From contig JAUJEB010000001.1 of NCBI GenBank assembly GCA_030442055.1, positions 2,294,001 to 2,358,000 of the forward strand: a stretch of DNA of 64,000 nucleotides, read 5' to 3'. Both the position numbers and the translations under genes were made by a program. This document shows, piece by piece, positions 51,928-60,677 of the stretch (the stretch's first letter is position 1; the number at the start of each line of letters is the position of its first letter). The notes below the pieces were generated by a model. The model saw nothing but the letters and a program-made list of their open reading frames with translations, had not been told where the DNA came from and ran no database searches. The DNA comes from Agaribacillus aureus (GTDB taxonomy: Bacteria; Bacteroidota; Bacteroidia; Cytophagales; Cyclobacteriaceae).

Positions 51928-53310
51928 ATGAAGTTTTTCTACCGATATAAATTATATACCACGATTCGCAGTACCTGGTCGTTATTTGCCTGGTTTCTTA
52001 TGATATCACACCTGTGCCAGGGTCAGACGCCAACGTCGGAAGATGAATCGCTGGTTTTTGTCCTGGAGATCAAATCCGACATAGATCCGCGGTCCAATCG
52101 CTATGTAAAACTGGCGTTGGAAGAAGCTGAAGCGCTGGGTGCTGATTATGTGATGATAGAGATGGACACTTACGGCGGGGTGCTCACTGACGCCGATGAT
52201 ATAAGGACTAACGTCCTGGAGTTTGAAAAACCAGTTTACGTGTTCATCAACAAAGATGCGGCATCGGCTGGCGCACTGATCTCCATTGCTTGTGACAGCA
52301 TATACATGGCTCCCGGCGCAAGTATTGGGGCGGCAACCGTGGTATTTCAGGATGGGCAGGCAGCTCCTGACAAATACCAGTCCTATATGCGTTCCATTAT
52401 GAGATCCACCGCTGAAGCCAAAGGACGGGATCCGCGCATCGCAGAAGCCATGGTGGACGAAAATTTGGAAGTCGAAGGTGTCTCTGAGGCCGGACAGGTG
52501 ATTACTTTCTCTACCTCGGAAGCCATAAAAAATGGCTATTGCGAGGGGGAGGTAAAAAGCCTGGAAGAAATCCTGACAAAAAATAACATTACGAACTACC
52601 GCATAGAAAGATATACACAAGGAGTTGCCGAAAAAATTGTCGCATTCTTTTTAAACCCGGTGGTCAGCGGTCTTTTGATCCTGGTAATTATTGGCGGCAT
52701 CTATTTTGAATTGCAAACACCGGGTGTAGGATTTCCGATACTGGCTTCCGTTATTGCCATGATTTTATATTTCACCCCTTATTACTTAAACGGGTTAGCA
52801 GAAAACTGGGAGATTGCCATATTCTTTGTAGGTATCATCTTAATGGCATTGGAAGTATTTGTAATTCCAGGGTTTGGTGTGGCCGGTGTTCTTGGCTTGA
52901 TTTGTACCATTGGATCCCTGGTCCTGGTTATGCTTAACAATGAAAATTTCGATTTCTCATTTGTTGAGATGAGGGATATATTTTTGGCCGCCACAGCGGC
53001 ACTGGTGGGATTGTTAGGAGGGTTTTTGCTGATTTTTGTAGGCGGCGTGAAATTTACCCAGACAAGATTTTTTAGAAAAATTGCATTGGTTGACACCCAA
53101 CAAAGCAGTGAGGGCTATACTGCCAATGTCCAGGAAAGCTCTATGCTTCATAAAAAGGGGATTGCCTATACCGTGTTGCGGCCCAGTGGTAAAATTATGA
53201 TCGACAACGAGTTATATGATGCGTATACCAGGGGAAGTTATATAGATGCCAACGAAGAAGTAATTGTAATCGGTGAGGAAGGCACTTCACTAAAAGTAAA
53301 AAAAGCTTAG
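51928..53310 (+). CDS. NfeD-family membrane serine protease (ClpP-like plus NfeD)
   Basis: 460 residues. A signal peptide (about 1-33) precedes a ClpP-type periplasmic protease domain. That domain has EMDTYGGVLTDADDIRTN, the nucleophile in KDAASAGALIS (Ser113) and the general base in APDKYQSYMRS (Lys149), a Ser-Lys dyad as in archaeal 1510-N. Four membrane helices lie at about 235-380 (LLILVIIGGIYFELQTPGVGFPILAS...), followed by a small soluble OB-like NfeD domain at the C-terminus. Such proteins cut stomatin/membrane proteins. No stomatin partner gene is next to it; it precedes kdsB by 6 nt. Confidence 0.9.
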   Translation: MKFFYRYKLYTTIRSTWSLFAWFLMISHLCQGQTPTSEDESLVFVLEIKSDIDPRSNRYVKLALEEAEALGADYVMIEMDTYGGVLTDADDIRTNVLEFEKPVYVFINKDAASAGALISIACDSIYMAPGASIGAATVVFQDGQAAPDKYQSYMRSIMRSTAEAKGRDPRIAEAMVDENLEVEGVSEAGQVITFSTSEAIKNGYCEGEVKSLEEILTKNNITNYRIERYTQGVAEKIVAFFLNPVVSGLLILVIIGGIYFELQTPGVGFPILASVIAMILYFTPYYLNGLAENWEIAIFFVGIILMALEVFVIPGFGVAGVLGLICTIGSLVLVMLNNENFDFSFVEMRDIFLAATAALVGLLGGFLLIFVGGVKFTQTRFFRKIALVDTQQSSEGYTANVQESSMLHKKGIAYTVLRPSGKIMIDNELYDAYTRGSYIDANEEVIVIGEEGTSLKVKKA

Positions 53311-53316
53311 TCCCCT

Positions 53317-54057
53317 ATGAAAATTCTCGGTATTATTCCAGCCCGTTATGCTTCTACCAGATTTCCAGCCAAAGCGCTGGCAGATCTTGGTGGTAAATCA
53401 GTGATCCAGCGGGTTTATGAACAGGCCTCAAAAAACCAGGCCATTCAAACTTTGATAGTCGCCACCGACCATGAAAAGATATACGATCATGTACTTGGCT
53501 TTGGGGGAAATGTTACTTTAACCAGCCCCAATCACCGCAGTGGCACCGACCGTTGCATCGAGGTTGTGCAAAAACTGGAAGACCGCTTTGATTATGTTAT
53601 CAACATTCAGGGCGACGAACCATTTATTTCTCCGGAACTCATCAACGCCCTGATCCACTTGTTTGACGGAGAGACGCAAATCGCCACGCTTATTAAACCT
53701 ATCAGTGATGAATCGGATTTATTTGATCCCAATATCGTCAAAGTAGTAAAAAATATCCTGAATGAAGCTATCTACTTTAGCCGGGCTACCATCCCCTTCT
53801 TAAGAGGCATCGAGAAGGAGGAATGGTTTGACAAACATACTTTTTATAAACATCTGGGCATTTATGGATATCGTACCGATGTGTTAATAGATATCGCAGA
53901 CCTATCCGTTTCTTCACTTGAAAAATCAGAATCCCTGGAACAATTAAGATGGCTGGAAAATGGTTTTAAAATAAAAATCGCAGAAACGAATCAGGGAATT
54001 CTTGGCATTGATACCCCCGAGGACCTGGAAAAAGCCAAAGAATTTATGAAGAAATAA
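53317..54057 (+). CDS. kdsB: 3-deoxy-manno-octulosonate cytidylyltransferase
   Basis: A 246-residue nucleotidyltransferase that activates Kdo with CTP for the lipopolysaccharide core. The N-terminal ILGIIPARYASTRFPAKALADLGGKSVIQ is the nucleotide-binding signature, and NHRSGTDRCIEVVQ and NIQGDEPFISPELI follow. The YKHLGIYGYR block and a C-terminal GIDTPEDLEKA are standard. The length is typical. It follows the NfeD-type gene by 6 nt. Together with the LptF/G permease it points to normal lipopolysaccharide production. Confidence 0.95.
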   Translation: MKILGIIPARYASTRFPAKALADLGGKSVIQRVYEQASKNQAIQTLIVATDHEKIYDHVLGFGGNVTLTSPNHRSGTDRCIEVVQKLEDRFDYVINIQGDEPFISPELINALIHLFDGETQIATLIKPISDESDLFDPNIVKVVKNILNEAIYFSRATIPFLRGIEKEEWFDKHTFYKHLGIYGYRTDVLIDIADLSVSSLEKSESLEQLRWLENGFKIKIAETNQGILGIDTPEDLEKAKEFMKK

Positions 54058-54160
54058 GGTGACTCCCGGCTTTGTGTTACCATTTAGCTGTTAGCGATAG
54101 CAATACTCATCCTCCTTGAATTTTTCACCATCGCTAAATGCAAGATCAAAGCACTAAAAA

Positions 54161-55834
54161 CTAATCTGCCAACTCTCCTTCTTTTAACAGCCTTCTTAAA
54201 ATTTTACCCACATTGGACTTGGGAAGTTCCTCCCTGAATTCAATGAATTTAGGCACTTTGTAGCCGGTCATATTTTCTTTACAATGCTCCATGATCTCAT
54301 TTTCAGTGATCGACTCATTTTTCCGGACAATGAATGCTTTAACAGCCTCGGTAGACCTTTGATCCGGGACGCCAATAACACCTACTTCCAGGACCCCATC
54401 CATCATGGCAATGACATTTTCAATTTCATTGGGGTAAACATTAAATCCTGAAACATTGATCATTTCTTTTTTTCTATCCACAATTCTAAAAAAGCCTTTA
54501 TCATCCATAGTTCCCATATCCCCGGTTTTCAGCCAATCTACCATGAATACATTAGCTGTTTCTTCGGGCCTTTGCCAATAGCCTTTCATCACCTGTGGCC
54601 CTCGCGCACAGATTTCTCCAATTTCTCCGAGGGCTACTACCTGACCGTCTTCATCTATCAGCTTAATTTCCGTACTTGGAAAAGGTAGTCCGATGGTACC
54701 TAGCACCTCCGAACCGTTGAGAGGATTGCATGAAAGCACCGGTGAAGTTTCAGTCAGGCCATAACCTTCTGCCAAAGACTTCCCGGTAACCCTTTTCCAC
54801 TCAAGCGCCACTGTATCCTGTACGGCCATCCCACCCCCTACGGCAAATTTCAATTTTCCAAAATCCAGGGATCTGAATGCCTGTTGATTTAATAACCCAT
54901 TAAATAACGTATTTACTCCGGTAATTACAGAAAAGGGGTGCTTTTTCAATTCCTTCACAAAGGCGGGCATATCCCTTGGGTTTGTAATTAATATATTTTT
55001 GGCACCCTTTTTCATCATGGTCAGGCAATTGACAGTGAGAGCAAATATGTGGTACAATGGTAATGCAGTTATAATTACCTCTTCGCCATCTACAAGGTCA
55101 ACGCCCATCCAACCACCATTTTGCTCCATATTGCTAACCATATTTCTATGCGTCAGCATGGCACCTTTGGAAACCCCGGTCGTACCACCGGTATATTGTA
55201 AAAATGCCAGGTCACCCCCGTTTACTTCCGGACGGTGGTAAACGTATCTTTTGCCCTCTTTTAAGACCTGTTTAAATGGTATCGCAGCCGGCAAATTAAA
55301 TGGCGGGACCATCTTCTTTACCTTTTTAACAACAAAGTTTACTATGTGCCCCTTGATTCCTCCCAATAAATCACCTAGTTCCGTCGTGATTACTAATTCA
55401 ATGGAGGTTTCAGCCAGGATCTTTTCCAGATTGCAGGCAAAATTAGTTAATATCACCACAGCTTTGGCGCCCGAATCGGCGAATTGGTGCGCCATTTCCC
55501 GTGAGGTGTACAGCGGATTTGTATTGACAGCCACCATTCCCGCCCTCAGGACACCAAACAGGGCAATTGGAAATTGAAGCAGGTTTGGCATTTGAATAGC
55601 TACCCTGTCTCCTCTTTCCAACCCTCCGACATTTTGGAGATAGGCCGCAAATTTTTTGCTTTCCTGATCCAATTCGCGATAAGTCAGACTGGCGCCCATA
55701 TTCACATATGCTGTCAAATCAGCATATTTTTCGACACATTCCTCAAATAAGTCTAAAATTGATTTATAATGATCGGGATTAATTTCTTTTGGGACCCCAG
55801 CAGGGTAAGAATTGTACCATGGATAATTTTCCAT
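54161..55834 (-). CDS. fadD: Long-chain acyl-CoA synthetase (AMP-binding enzyme)
   Basis: 557 residues of the adenylate-forming superfamily. The P-loop-like motif is FLQYTGGTTGVSKGAMLTHRNMVSN. GYGLTETSPVLSCNP, WLKTGDMGTMDDKGFFRIVDRKKEMINVSGFNVYPNEIE and the C-terminal catalytic Lys (PKSNVGKILRRLL) follow. This composition fits bacterial FadD-type ligases that activate free fatty acids to acyl-CoA. The chain-length preference is not readable from sequence. The gene converges with kdsB and lies downstream of the tRNA-like gene on the same strand. Confidence 0.92.
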   Translation of the reverse strand: MENYPWYNSYPAGVPKEINPDHYKSILDLFEECVEKYADLTAYVNMGASLTYRELDQESKKFAAYLQNVGGLERGDRVAIQMPNLLQFPIALFGVLRAGMVAVNTNPLYTSREMAHQFADSGAKAVVILTNFACNLEKILAETSIELVITTELGDLLGGIKGHIVNFVVKKVKKMVPPFNLPAAIPFKQVLKEGKRYVYHRPEVNGGDLAFLQYTGGTTGVSKGAMLTHRNMVSNMEQNGGWMGVDLVDGEEVIITALPLYHIFALTVNCLTMMKKGAKNILITNPRDMPAFVKELKKHPFSVITGVNTLFNGLLNQQAFRSLDFGKLKFAVGGGMAVQDTVALEWKRVTGKSLAEGYGLTETSPVLSCNPLNGSEVLGTIGLPFPSTEIKLIDEDGQVVALGEIGEICARGPQVMKGYWQRPEETANVFMVDWLKTGDMGTMDDKGFFRIVDRKKEMINVSGFNVYPNEIENVIAMMDGVLEVGVIGVPDQRSTEAVKAFIVRKNESITENEIMEHCKENMTGYKVPKFIEFREELPKSNVGKILRRLLKEGELAD

Positions 55835-56015
55835 AATTTTGGATTTGGGTGAATTGACTAATTAATTTAAAGAAACACATTATGTTAAAAGGCCAAAATA
55901 CCTTTAAAAAGTAAAAAACAGTAAGTGGTTTCTAAATTAATTAAGATTGGACAAAATAAAAAGAGGTCACATAAGCAACCCCTTTAATAAATAAACAACA
56001 TAAACCCAAAAAAAG

Positions 56016-56138
56016 CTGTAGGGGAAGGACTCGAACCTCCACGGAGTAGTTAGCTACACACAAGCTCTATATGTAGTTTGTCCATTCACCTCCACCCTCG
56101 AGACAGGAGGGCTTGTCTGCCAATTTCAACACCCTACA
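56016..56138 (-). tRNA. Class II tRNA-like gene, Leu-like body, GUC at anticodon position, very long variable region
   Basis: Read on the minus strand the 123-nt sequence folds as a tRNA. The acceptor TGTAGGG pairs with CCCTACA and is followed by G73. The D-arm is TTG-AAATTGGCAGA-CAA, strongly like tRNA-Leu. The anticodon arm is CCCTC-CTGTCTC-GAGGG and the T-arm is GGAGG-TTCGAGT-CCTTC. The loop places GTC (56104-56102) at 34-36, with T at 37. Between 44 and 48 there are about 54 nt instead of 11-24; they can fold into GGAG/CTCC and CTACATA/TGTGTAG stems. CCA is not encoded, and a run of T follows two bases after the acceptor stem. The fold is convincing; the amino acid identity is not. It could be a specialised non-decoding tRNA-like RNA. 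Confidence 0.7.
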
Positions 56139-56164
56139 GTGTATTATTAACGTTATTGTGATTA

Positions 56165-56172
56165 CAAATTTA
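56165..56172 (-). promoter_or_regulatory. -7 promoter box for the tRNA-like gene
   Basis: TAAATTTG on the minus strand (TAnnTTTG). Initiation near 56158-56161 would give a 20-nt leader before the acceptor stem. Confidence 0.5.
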
Positions 56173-56204
56173 ACAGATAATAAAAAATATTAAAATTTTT
56201 TTAA

Positions 56205-56212
56205 TAAATTTG
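56205..56212 (+). promoter_or_regulatory. -7 promoter box for the Lrp/AsnC gene
   Basis: TAAATTTG on the plus strand, ending 57 nt before the ATG at 56270. It is the mirror of the tRNA-like gene box 32 bp away, giving a back-to-back promoter pair. The -33 region is T-rich without a clear TTTG at 19-21 nt. Confidence 0.5.
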
Positions 56213-56269
56213 CTAAAAATTTACATTTCATTTACTTTTGAATAAACTATATTATAAATATCTCAAAAT

Positions 56270-56749
56270 ATGGATTCTAAATCGGACAAAAATTATGAAA
56301 TTGATAAAATAGATCTTAAGATTCTGTCTTTATTAATGGATGATGCTAAGATTCCGTACACTGAAATTGCCAAAAAGGTCTATGTCTCAGGAGGAACCGT
56401 TCACGTAAGAATGAGGAAACTGGAAGAGATGGGCGTTGTCAAAGGCACAACGCTTAAAATGGACTATTCAAAAATGGGGGTTGATATCACTGCTTTCATG
56501 GGTATTTACCTCGAAAAAAATTCTTTATACGATCAGGTGACCAATGATCTCAGAGCCATTCCTGAAATTGTAAAGATCCATTACACTACCGGAAATTATA
56601 GCATTTTTATAAAAATTCATTGTCGCGATACCAAGCATTTAAGAGAAGTATTACACGATAAAATCCAGAAGGTAGAGGGTATTGAAAGAACAGAAACTTT
56701 TATATCTCTGGAAGAAACCCTTAACCGTCATATTCAGTTGGATATTTAA
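56270..56749 (+). CDS. Lrp/AsnC family transcriptional regulator
   Basis: 159 residues. The N-terminal winged helix-turn-helix (about 10-60) has IDKIDLKILSLLMDDAKIPYTEIAKKVYVSGGTVHVRMRKLEEMGVVKG. The C-terminal RAM/AsnC ligand domain (about 70-150) has MGIYLEKNSLYDQVTNDLRAIPEIVKIHYTTGNYSIFIKIHCRDTKHLREVL. Such proteins form octamers and sense amino acids. The VSGGTVHVRMRKLEEMGVVKG recognition region is a Bacteroidota-type variant. It is divergent from the tRNA-like gene; its own promoter box and theirs are 32 bp apart, so binding could affect both. The target is unknown. Confidence 0.9.
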   Translation: MDSKSDKNYEIDKIDLKILSLLMDDAKIPYTEIAKKVYVSGGTVHVRMRKLEEMGVVKGTTLKMDYSKMGVDITAFMGIYLEKNSLYDQVTNDLRAIPEIVKIHYTTGNYSIFIKIHCRDTKHLREVLHDKIQKVEGIERTETFISLEETLNRHIQLDI

Positions 56750-56990
56750 TTTCGCCAAGGCAGAACTTTTAAAGGGAATTCACGTTATTACTTAAACACT
56801 TATTTAGAATTATTTTAAATAAGAAAATGTCGCGGTCGACCTGTTATAAAAACGGGTAAAATTGGATTAGATACATCGATAATATCTATGGGATCATCGA
56901 AACTAAATATTGCTGGTAAAAAACATTTATAACCATTAAATGTTGTAACTTTACCTCGTTATTTTTAATAAGTCTAAATATACAAAGCAC

Positions 56991-58436
56991 ATGAGTAAAG
57001 ACACTGAAATATTAGAAGAACTGAATTCCTCGGAATATAAATACGGTTTTGAATCTAATATAGAGGCTGAATCGGCGCCCAAAGGCTTAGATGAAAATAT
57101 TATTCGGTTCATATCCAGAAAAAAAAATGAACCCCAATGGATGTTGGAATGGCGACTGAAGGCATATAGACATTGGCTTACCCTGGAGGAACCCACCTGG
57201 CCAAATGTGAAATATCCAAAAATTGACTATCAGAATATTATATATTATTCGGCCCCAAAACAAAAAGTGTCTCCTAAAAGCCTGGATGAAGTAGATCCCG
57301 AACTGAGAGAAACCTTTGAAAAGCTAGGCATTTCATTAGACGAACAAAAGAGATTAACTGGCGTTGCCGTAGATGCCGTGATGGACAGTGTTTCAGTAGC
57401 GACGACTTTCAAGGATAAACTGGCAAAGCTGGGAATTATTTTTTGCTCTTTTAGTGAAGCCGTTCAGGAGCATCCTGAATTGGTTAAAAAATATATAGGT
57501 TCTGTTGTTCCGGTTAATGACAATTACTTCTCTGCATTAAATTCCGCCGTTTTTTCCGACGGATCATTTTGTTATATACCAAAGGGTGTAAAATGCCCGA
57601 TGGAATTATCTACTTATTTTCGAATTAACGCGGCCAACACCGGACAATTTGAGCGGACATTAATCATTGCCGAAGCGGGGTCTTATGTTAGTTATCTGGA
57701 AGGTTGTACGGCTCCTATGAGAGACGAAAACCAACTTCATGCCGCCGTAGTGGAAATCTATGCCGCAGAAAATGCGGAAGTAAAATATTCGACCGTCCAA
57801 AACTGGTATCCCGGGGATAAAGATGGCAAGGGGGGCATTTACAATTTTGTAACAAAAAGAGGTATCTGCGCCGGCGATCATGCCAAGATTTCGTGGACAC
57901 AAGTGGAAACCGGCTCAGCGGTCACCTGGAAATACCCCAGTTGTATTTTAAAAGGCGATTATTCGGTTGGAGAGTTCTATTCCGTAGCAGTAACCAACAA
58001 CTGGCAACAGGCAGATACCGGTACCAAAATGATCCACCTGGGTAAAAACACAAGAAGTAGAATCGTCTCCAAAGGCGTATCTGCCGGTCATAGTCAAAAT
58101 AGTTATCGTGGCTTGGTTAAGGTGAACAAAAGAGCCCGTAACGCCAGAAACTATTCTCAATGCGACTCCCTGCTAATGGGTGACAAGTGCGGTGCACATA
58201 CTTTTCCATATATTGAAACAGCTAACCCCTCTGCACAAATCGAACATGAGGCTACCACCTCCAAAATAGGTGAAGATCAGATCTTTTATTGTTTGCAAAG
58301 GGGCATCGATGAAGAAAGTGCCGTAGCCTTGATTGTCAACGGCTATTGTAAAGAGGTGTTGAATCAATTACCAATGGAATTTGCCGTTGAGGCGCAAAAG
58401 TTGCTCGCGTTGACGCTTGAGGGTAGTGTAGGTTAA
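56991..58436 (+). CDS. sufB: Fe-S cluster assembly protein SufB
   Basis: A 481-residue scaffold component that builds Fe-S clusters with SufC and SufD. SufB features: [51 protein letters not shown] at the start, and [48 protein letters not shown] (the conserved cysteine region). [27 protein letters not shown] and a C-terminal [27 protein letters not shown] follow. It begins a suf operon. The 241-nt upstream gap holds TAACTTTA (56946-56953), an imperfect -7 box. Confidence 0.96.
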   Translation: MSKDTEILEELNSSEYKYGFESNIEAESAPKGLDENIIRFISRKKNEPQWMLEWRLKAYRHWLTLEEPTWPNVKYPKIDYQNIIYYSAPKQKVSPKSLDEVDPELRETFEKLGISLDEQKRLTGVAVDAVMDSVSVATTFKDKLAKLGIIFCSFSEAVQEHPELVKKYIGSVVPVNDNYFSALNSAVFSDGSFCYIPKGVKCPMELSTYFRINAANTGQFERTLIIAEAGSYVSYLEGCTAPMRDENQLHAAVVEIYAAENAEVKYSTVQNWYPGDKDGKGGIYNFVTKRGICAGDHAKISWTQVETGSAVTWKYPSCILKGDYSVGEFYSVAVTNNWQQADTGTKMIHLGKNTRSRIVSKGVSAGHSQNSYRGLVKVNKRARNARNYSQCDSLLMGDKCGAHTFPYIETANPSAQIEHEATTSKIGEDQIFYCLQRGIDEESAVALIVNGYCKEVLNQLPMEFAVEAQKLLALTLEGSVG

Positions 58437-58541
58437 AATTTTATTGAATCTTTTGGAATTTTTCTTCCTGGTTTCCGGATCTGAGGTGACTGGTGAAATG
58501 AGTTTATAAGCTTTAGTATATCAAAATAAAACAGCGTAAAT

Positions 58542-59297
58542 ATGTTAAGCATTAAGAATCTGCATGCTTCCATAGAAGACAAAGAAATTTTAAAAGGCAT
58601 CAACCTGGACGTAAAAGCCGGTGAAGTACATGCCATCATGGGACCAAACGGATCCGGCAAAAGTACCCTGGCCTCCGTTTTAGCGGGAAGAGAGGATTAT
58701 GAGATCACTCAGGGAAGTGTTGATTTTTTAGGAAATGACCTGTTGTCAATGGAAACAGAGGAAAGGGCAAGGGAAGGACTTTTTCTGGCTTTCCAGTACC
58801 CCGTGGAAATACCAGGTGTAAGCTCTACGAATTTTTTAAAAACAGCATTAAATCAAATCAGAGAATACAGAGGTCAGGAACCCCTGGATGCAGTCTCTTT
58901 TCTTTCATTGATGAAAGAAAAAATGAACCTGGTGGAAATTGATAAATCTCTTTTAAGCCGTTCGTTGAACGAAGGATTTTCAGGAGGAGAAAAAAAACGG
59001 AACGAGGTTTTTCAAATGGCCATGCTGGAACCCAAGCTTGCCATACTTGATGAAACAGATTCAGGTTTGGATATTGATGCGTTGAAAATAGTTGCCAATG
59101 GTGTGAATACCTTAAAGTCAAAAGATAATGCAACAATTGTAGTAACGCATTACCAAAGACTTTTAGAATATATTGTGCCTGACTTCGTACATGTGCTGTA
59201 TAATGGCAAAATCGTAAAATCCGGCTCCAAAGATTTGGCTTTGGAATTGGAGGAAAAAGGTTATGACTGGATCAAGGAAGCTGAACCTACCCATTAG
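58542..59297 (+). CDS. sufC: Fe-S cluster assembly ATPase SufC
   Basis: A 251-residue ABC-type ATPase that powers the SufBCD scaffold. Walker A is in [20 protein letters not shown], the signature in [21 protein letters not shown] and Walker B in [16 protein letters not shown], with the H-switch in [31 protein letters not shown] is the Q-loop region typical of SufC. It lies 105 nt after sufB and 41 nt before sufD. Confidence 0.96.
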   Translation: MLSIKNLHASIEDKEILKGINLDVKAGEVHAIMGPNGSGKSTLASVLAGREDYEITQGSVDFLGNDLLSMETEERAREGLFLAFQYPVEIPGVSSTNFLKTALNQIREYRGQEPLDAVSFLSLMKEKMNLVEIDKSLLSRSLNEGFSGGEKKRNEVFQMAMLEPKLAILDETDSGLDIDALKIVANGVNTLKSKDNATIVVTHYQRLLEYIVPDFVHVLYNGKIVKSGSKDLALELEEKGYDWIKEAEPTH

Positions 59298-59338
59298 TTG
59301 ATTTATCTGATTTCCATCCTAAAATTGAAATAGAGATA

Positions 59339-60673
59339 ATGAGTCTGACATCAAATAGTATAGATTTAAAGCAAGGTTTTATCCGGCAATTTGAGCTTTT
59401 TGAAAAAGCATTAAATGGGAAAAGTTTGACGGATTTTCATCAAACCAGAAAAAAAGCCCTCAAAGCATTTGAAGGTCTGGGACTTCCCGACAGGAAAACC
59501 GAAAACTATAAATACACCCCTATCACCAGGTCATTAAACAAAAAGTTCCGTTTTGATTATGAGTCATTGGGAAAACCCACTATATCGAAGGAAGTTGTAG
59601 ATAAGTTGTTGATCAAGGACCTGGATGCTTATAACATTGTTTTAATCAACGGGCAATATTCGAAAGAACTATCCAGTGTGGATATCGAGTTATCAGGCCT
59701 TGAAATCAGGGATTTTAAAAGCGCCTATGAAGCACAGCCGGATTTGGTGGGTACCTACTTTGCCAAATACGCTAATTTTAATGAGGATCCCTTTACCGCC
59801 CTTAACACCGCATTTTCCTTGGATGGCACCTTTATGAAGGTTGCCGATAATGTAGTTGTTGACAAACCGGTTATGGTCTATGCCATCGCCGATGCCAATG
59901 CGGCCAATTGGGCAGTACAACCCAGAAATCTGGTTATTGTTGGAAAAAACAGCCAGGCCAGTATAATAGAAAATTATATTAGCCTGGGCAACGAACCTAC
60001 ATTTACCAATGCCGTCAGCGAAATTGTCCTGGATGAAAATGCCTATTTCGATTATTATAAATTGGAAATGCAGGGTGAAAATGCCTATCATGTTGGCAAC
60101 ACCCAGGTTTATCAGGTCCGAAGCAGCACTTTTAACGCAACTACAATTTCGTTAACAGGGAGCTTAATCAGGAATAACCTGAATGTAGTATTGGATGATG
60201 AGCATTGCGAAGCCAACATGAATGGCCTATACCTGCTAGATGATCATCAGCATGTGGATAATCAGACCGTAGTAGACCACAAAAAACCAAACTCTCTTAG
60301 CAATGAACTTTACAAGGGTATATTGGGTGGTAGCTCTACAGGTGTATTTAATGGAAGAATATACGTAAGGCCTAACGCTCAAAAAACAAATGCATTTCAA
60401 TCAAATAAGAACATCTTGTTGACGGATGAGGCCAGCATAAATGCCAAACCGCAATTAGAGATCTGGGCCGATGATGTAAAGTGTTCTCATGGCGCTACCA
60501 CAGGGCAATTGGATGAAGAGCAACTATTTTATTTACGATCCCGGGGAATAGGTCAGCAGGAAGCGCGATCATTACTACTTTACGCCTTTGCCATGGATGC
60601 GCTGGAAAAGGTTAAAATTGACGTTTTACGGGAGTATATTGATCATCATATAAATACCCGATTAAATAAATAA
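59339..60673 (+). CDS. sufD: Fe-S cluster assembly protein SufD
   Basis: A 444-residue partner of SufB in the SufBC2D complex. The N-terminus is helical (DLKQGFIRQFELFEKALN...GLPDRKTENYKYTPI). The core has beta-helix repeats with EIVLDENAYFDYYKLEMQGENAYHVGNTQVYQVRSS, and the C-terminus has AKPQLEIWADDVKCSHGATTGQLDEEQLFYLRSRGIGQQEARSLLLYAFA, which bears the conserved histidine of the cluster-building site. It ends 4 nt before sufS. Confidence 0.95.
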   Translation: MSLTSNSIDLKQGFIRQFELFEKALNGKSLTDFHQTRKKALKAFEGLGLPDRKTENYKYTPITRSLNKKFRFDYESLGKPTISKEVVDKLLIKDLDAYNIVLINGQYSKELSSVDIELSGLEIRDFKSAYEAQPDLVGTYFAKYANFNEDPFTALNTAFSLDGTFMKVADNVVVDKPVMVYAIADANAANWAVQPRNLVIVGKNSQASIIENYISLGNEPTFTNAVSEIVLDENAYFDYYKLEMQGENAYHVGNTQVYQVRSSTFNATTISLTGSLIRNNLNVVLDDEHCEANMNGLYLLDDHQHVDNQTVVDHKKPNSLSNELYKGILGGSSTGVFNGRIYVRPNAQKTNAFQSNKNILLTDEASINAKPQLEIWADDVKCSHGATTGQLDEEQLFYLRSRGIGQQEARSLLLYAFAMDALEKVKIDVLREYIDHHINTRLNK

Positions 60674-60677
60674 TACT

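Noticed and set aside
52006-52620. 204-codon minus-strand frame
   Set aside because: Antisense to the catalytic domain of the NfeD-type protease, which has clear motifs.
54091-54137. Inverted repeat TTAGCGAT/ATCGCTAA between kdsB and the acyl-CoA ligase
   Set aside because: The 31-nt interior and lack of T-tract make it a weak terminator, and there is no other support for function.
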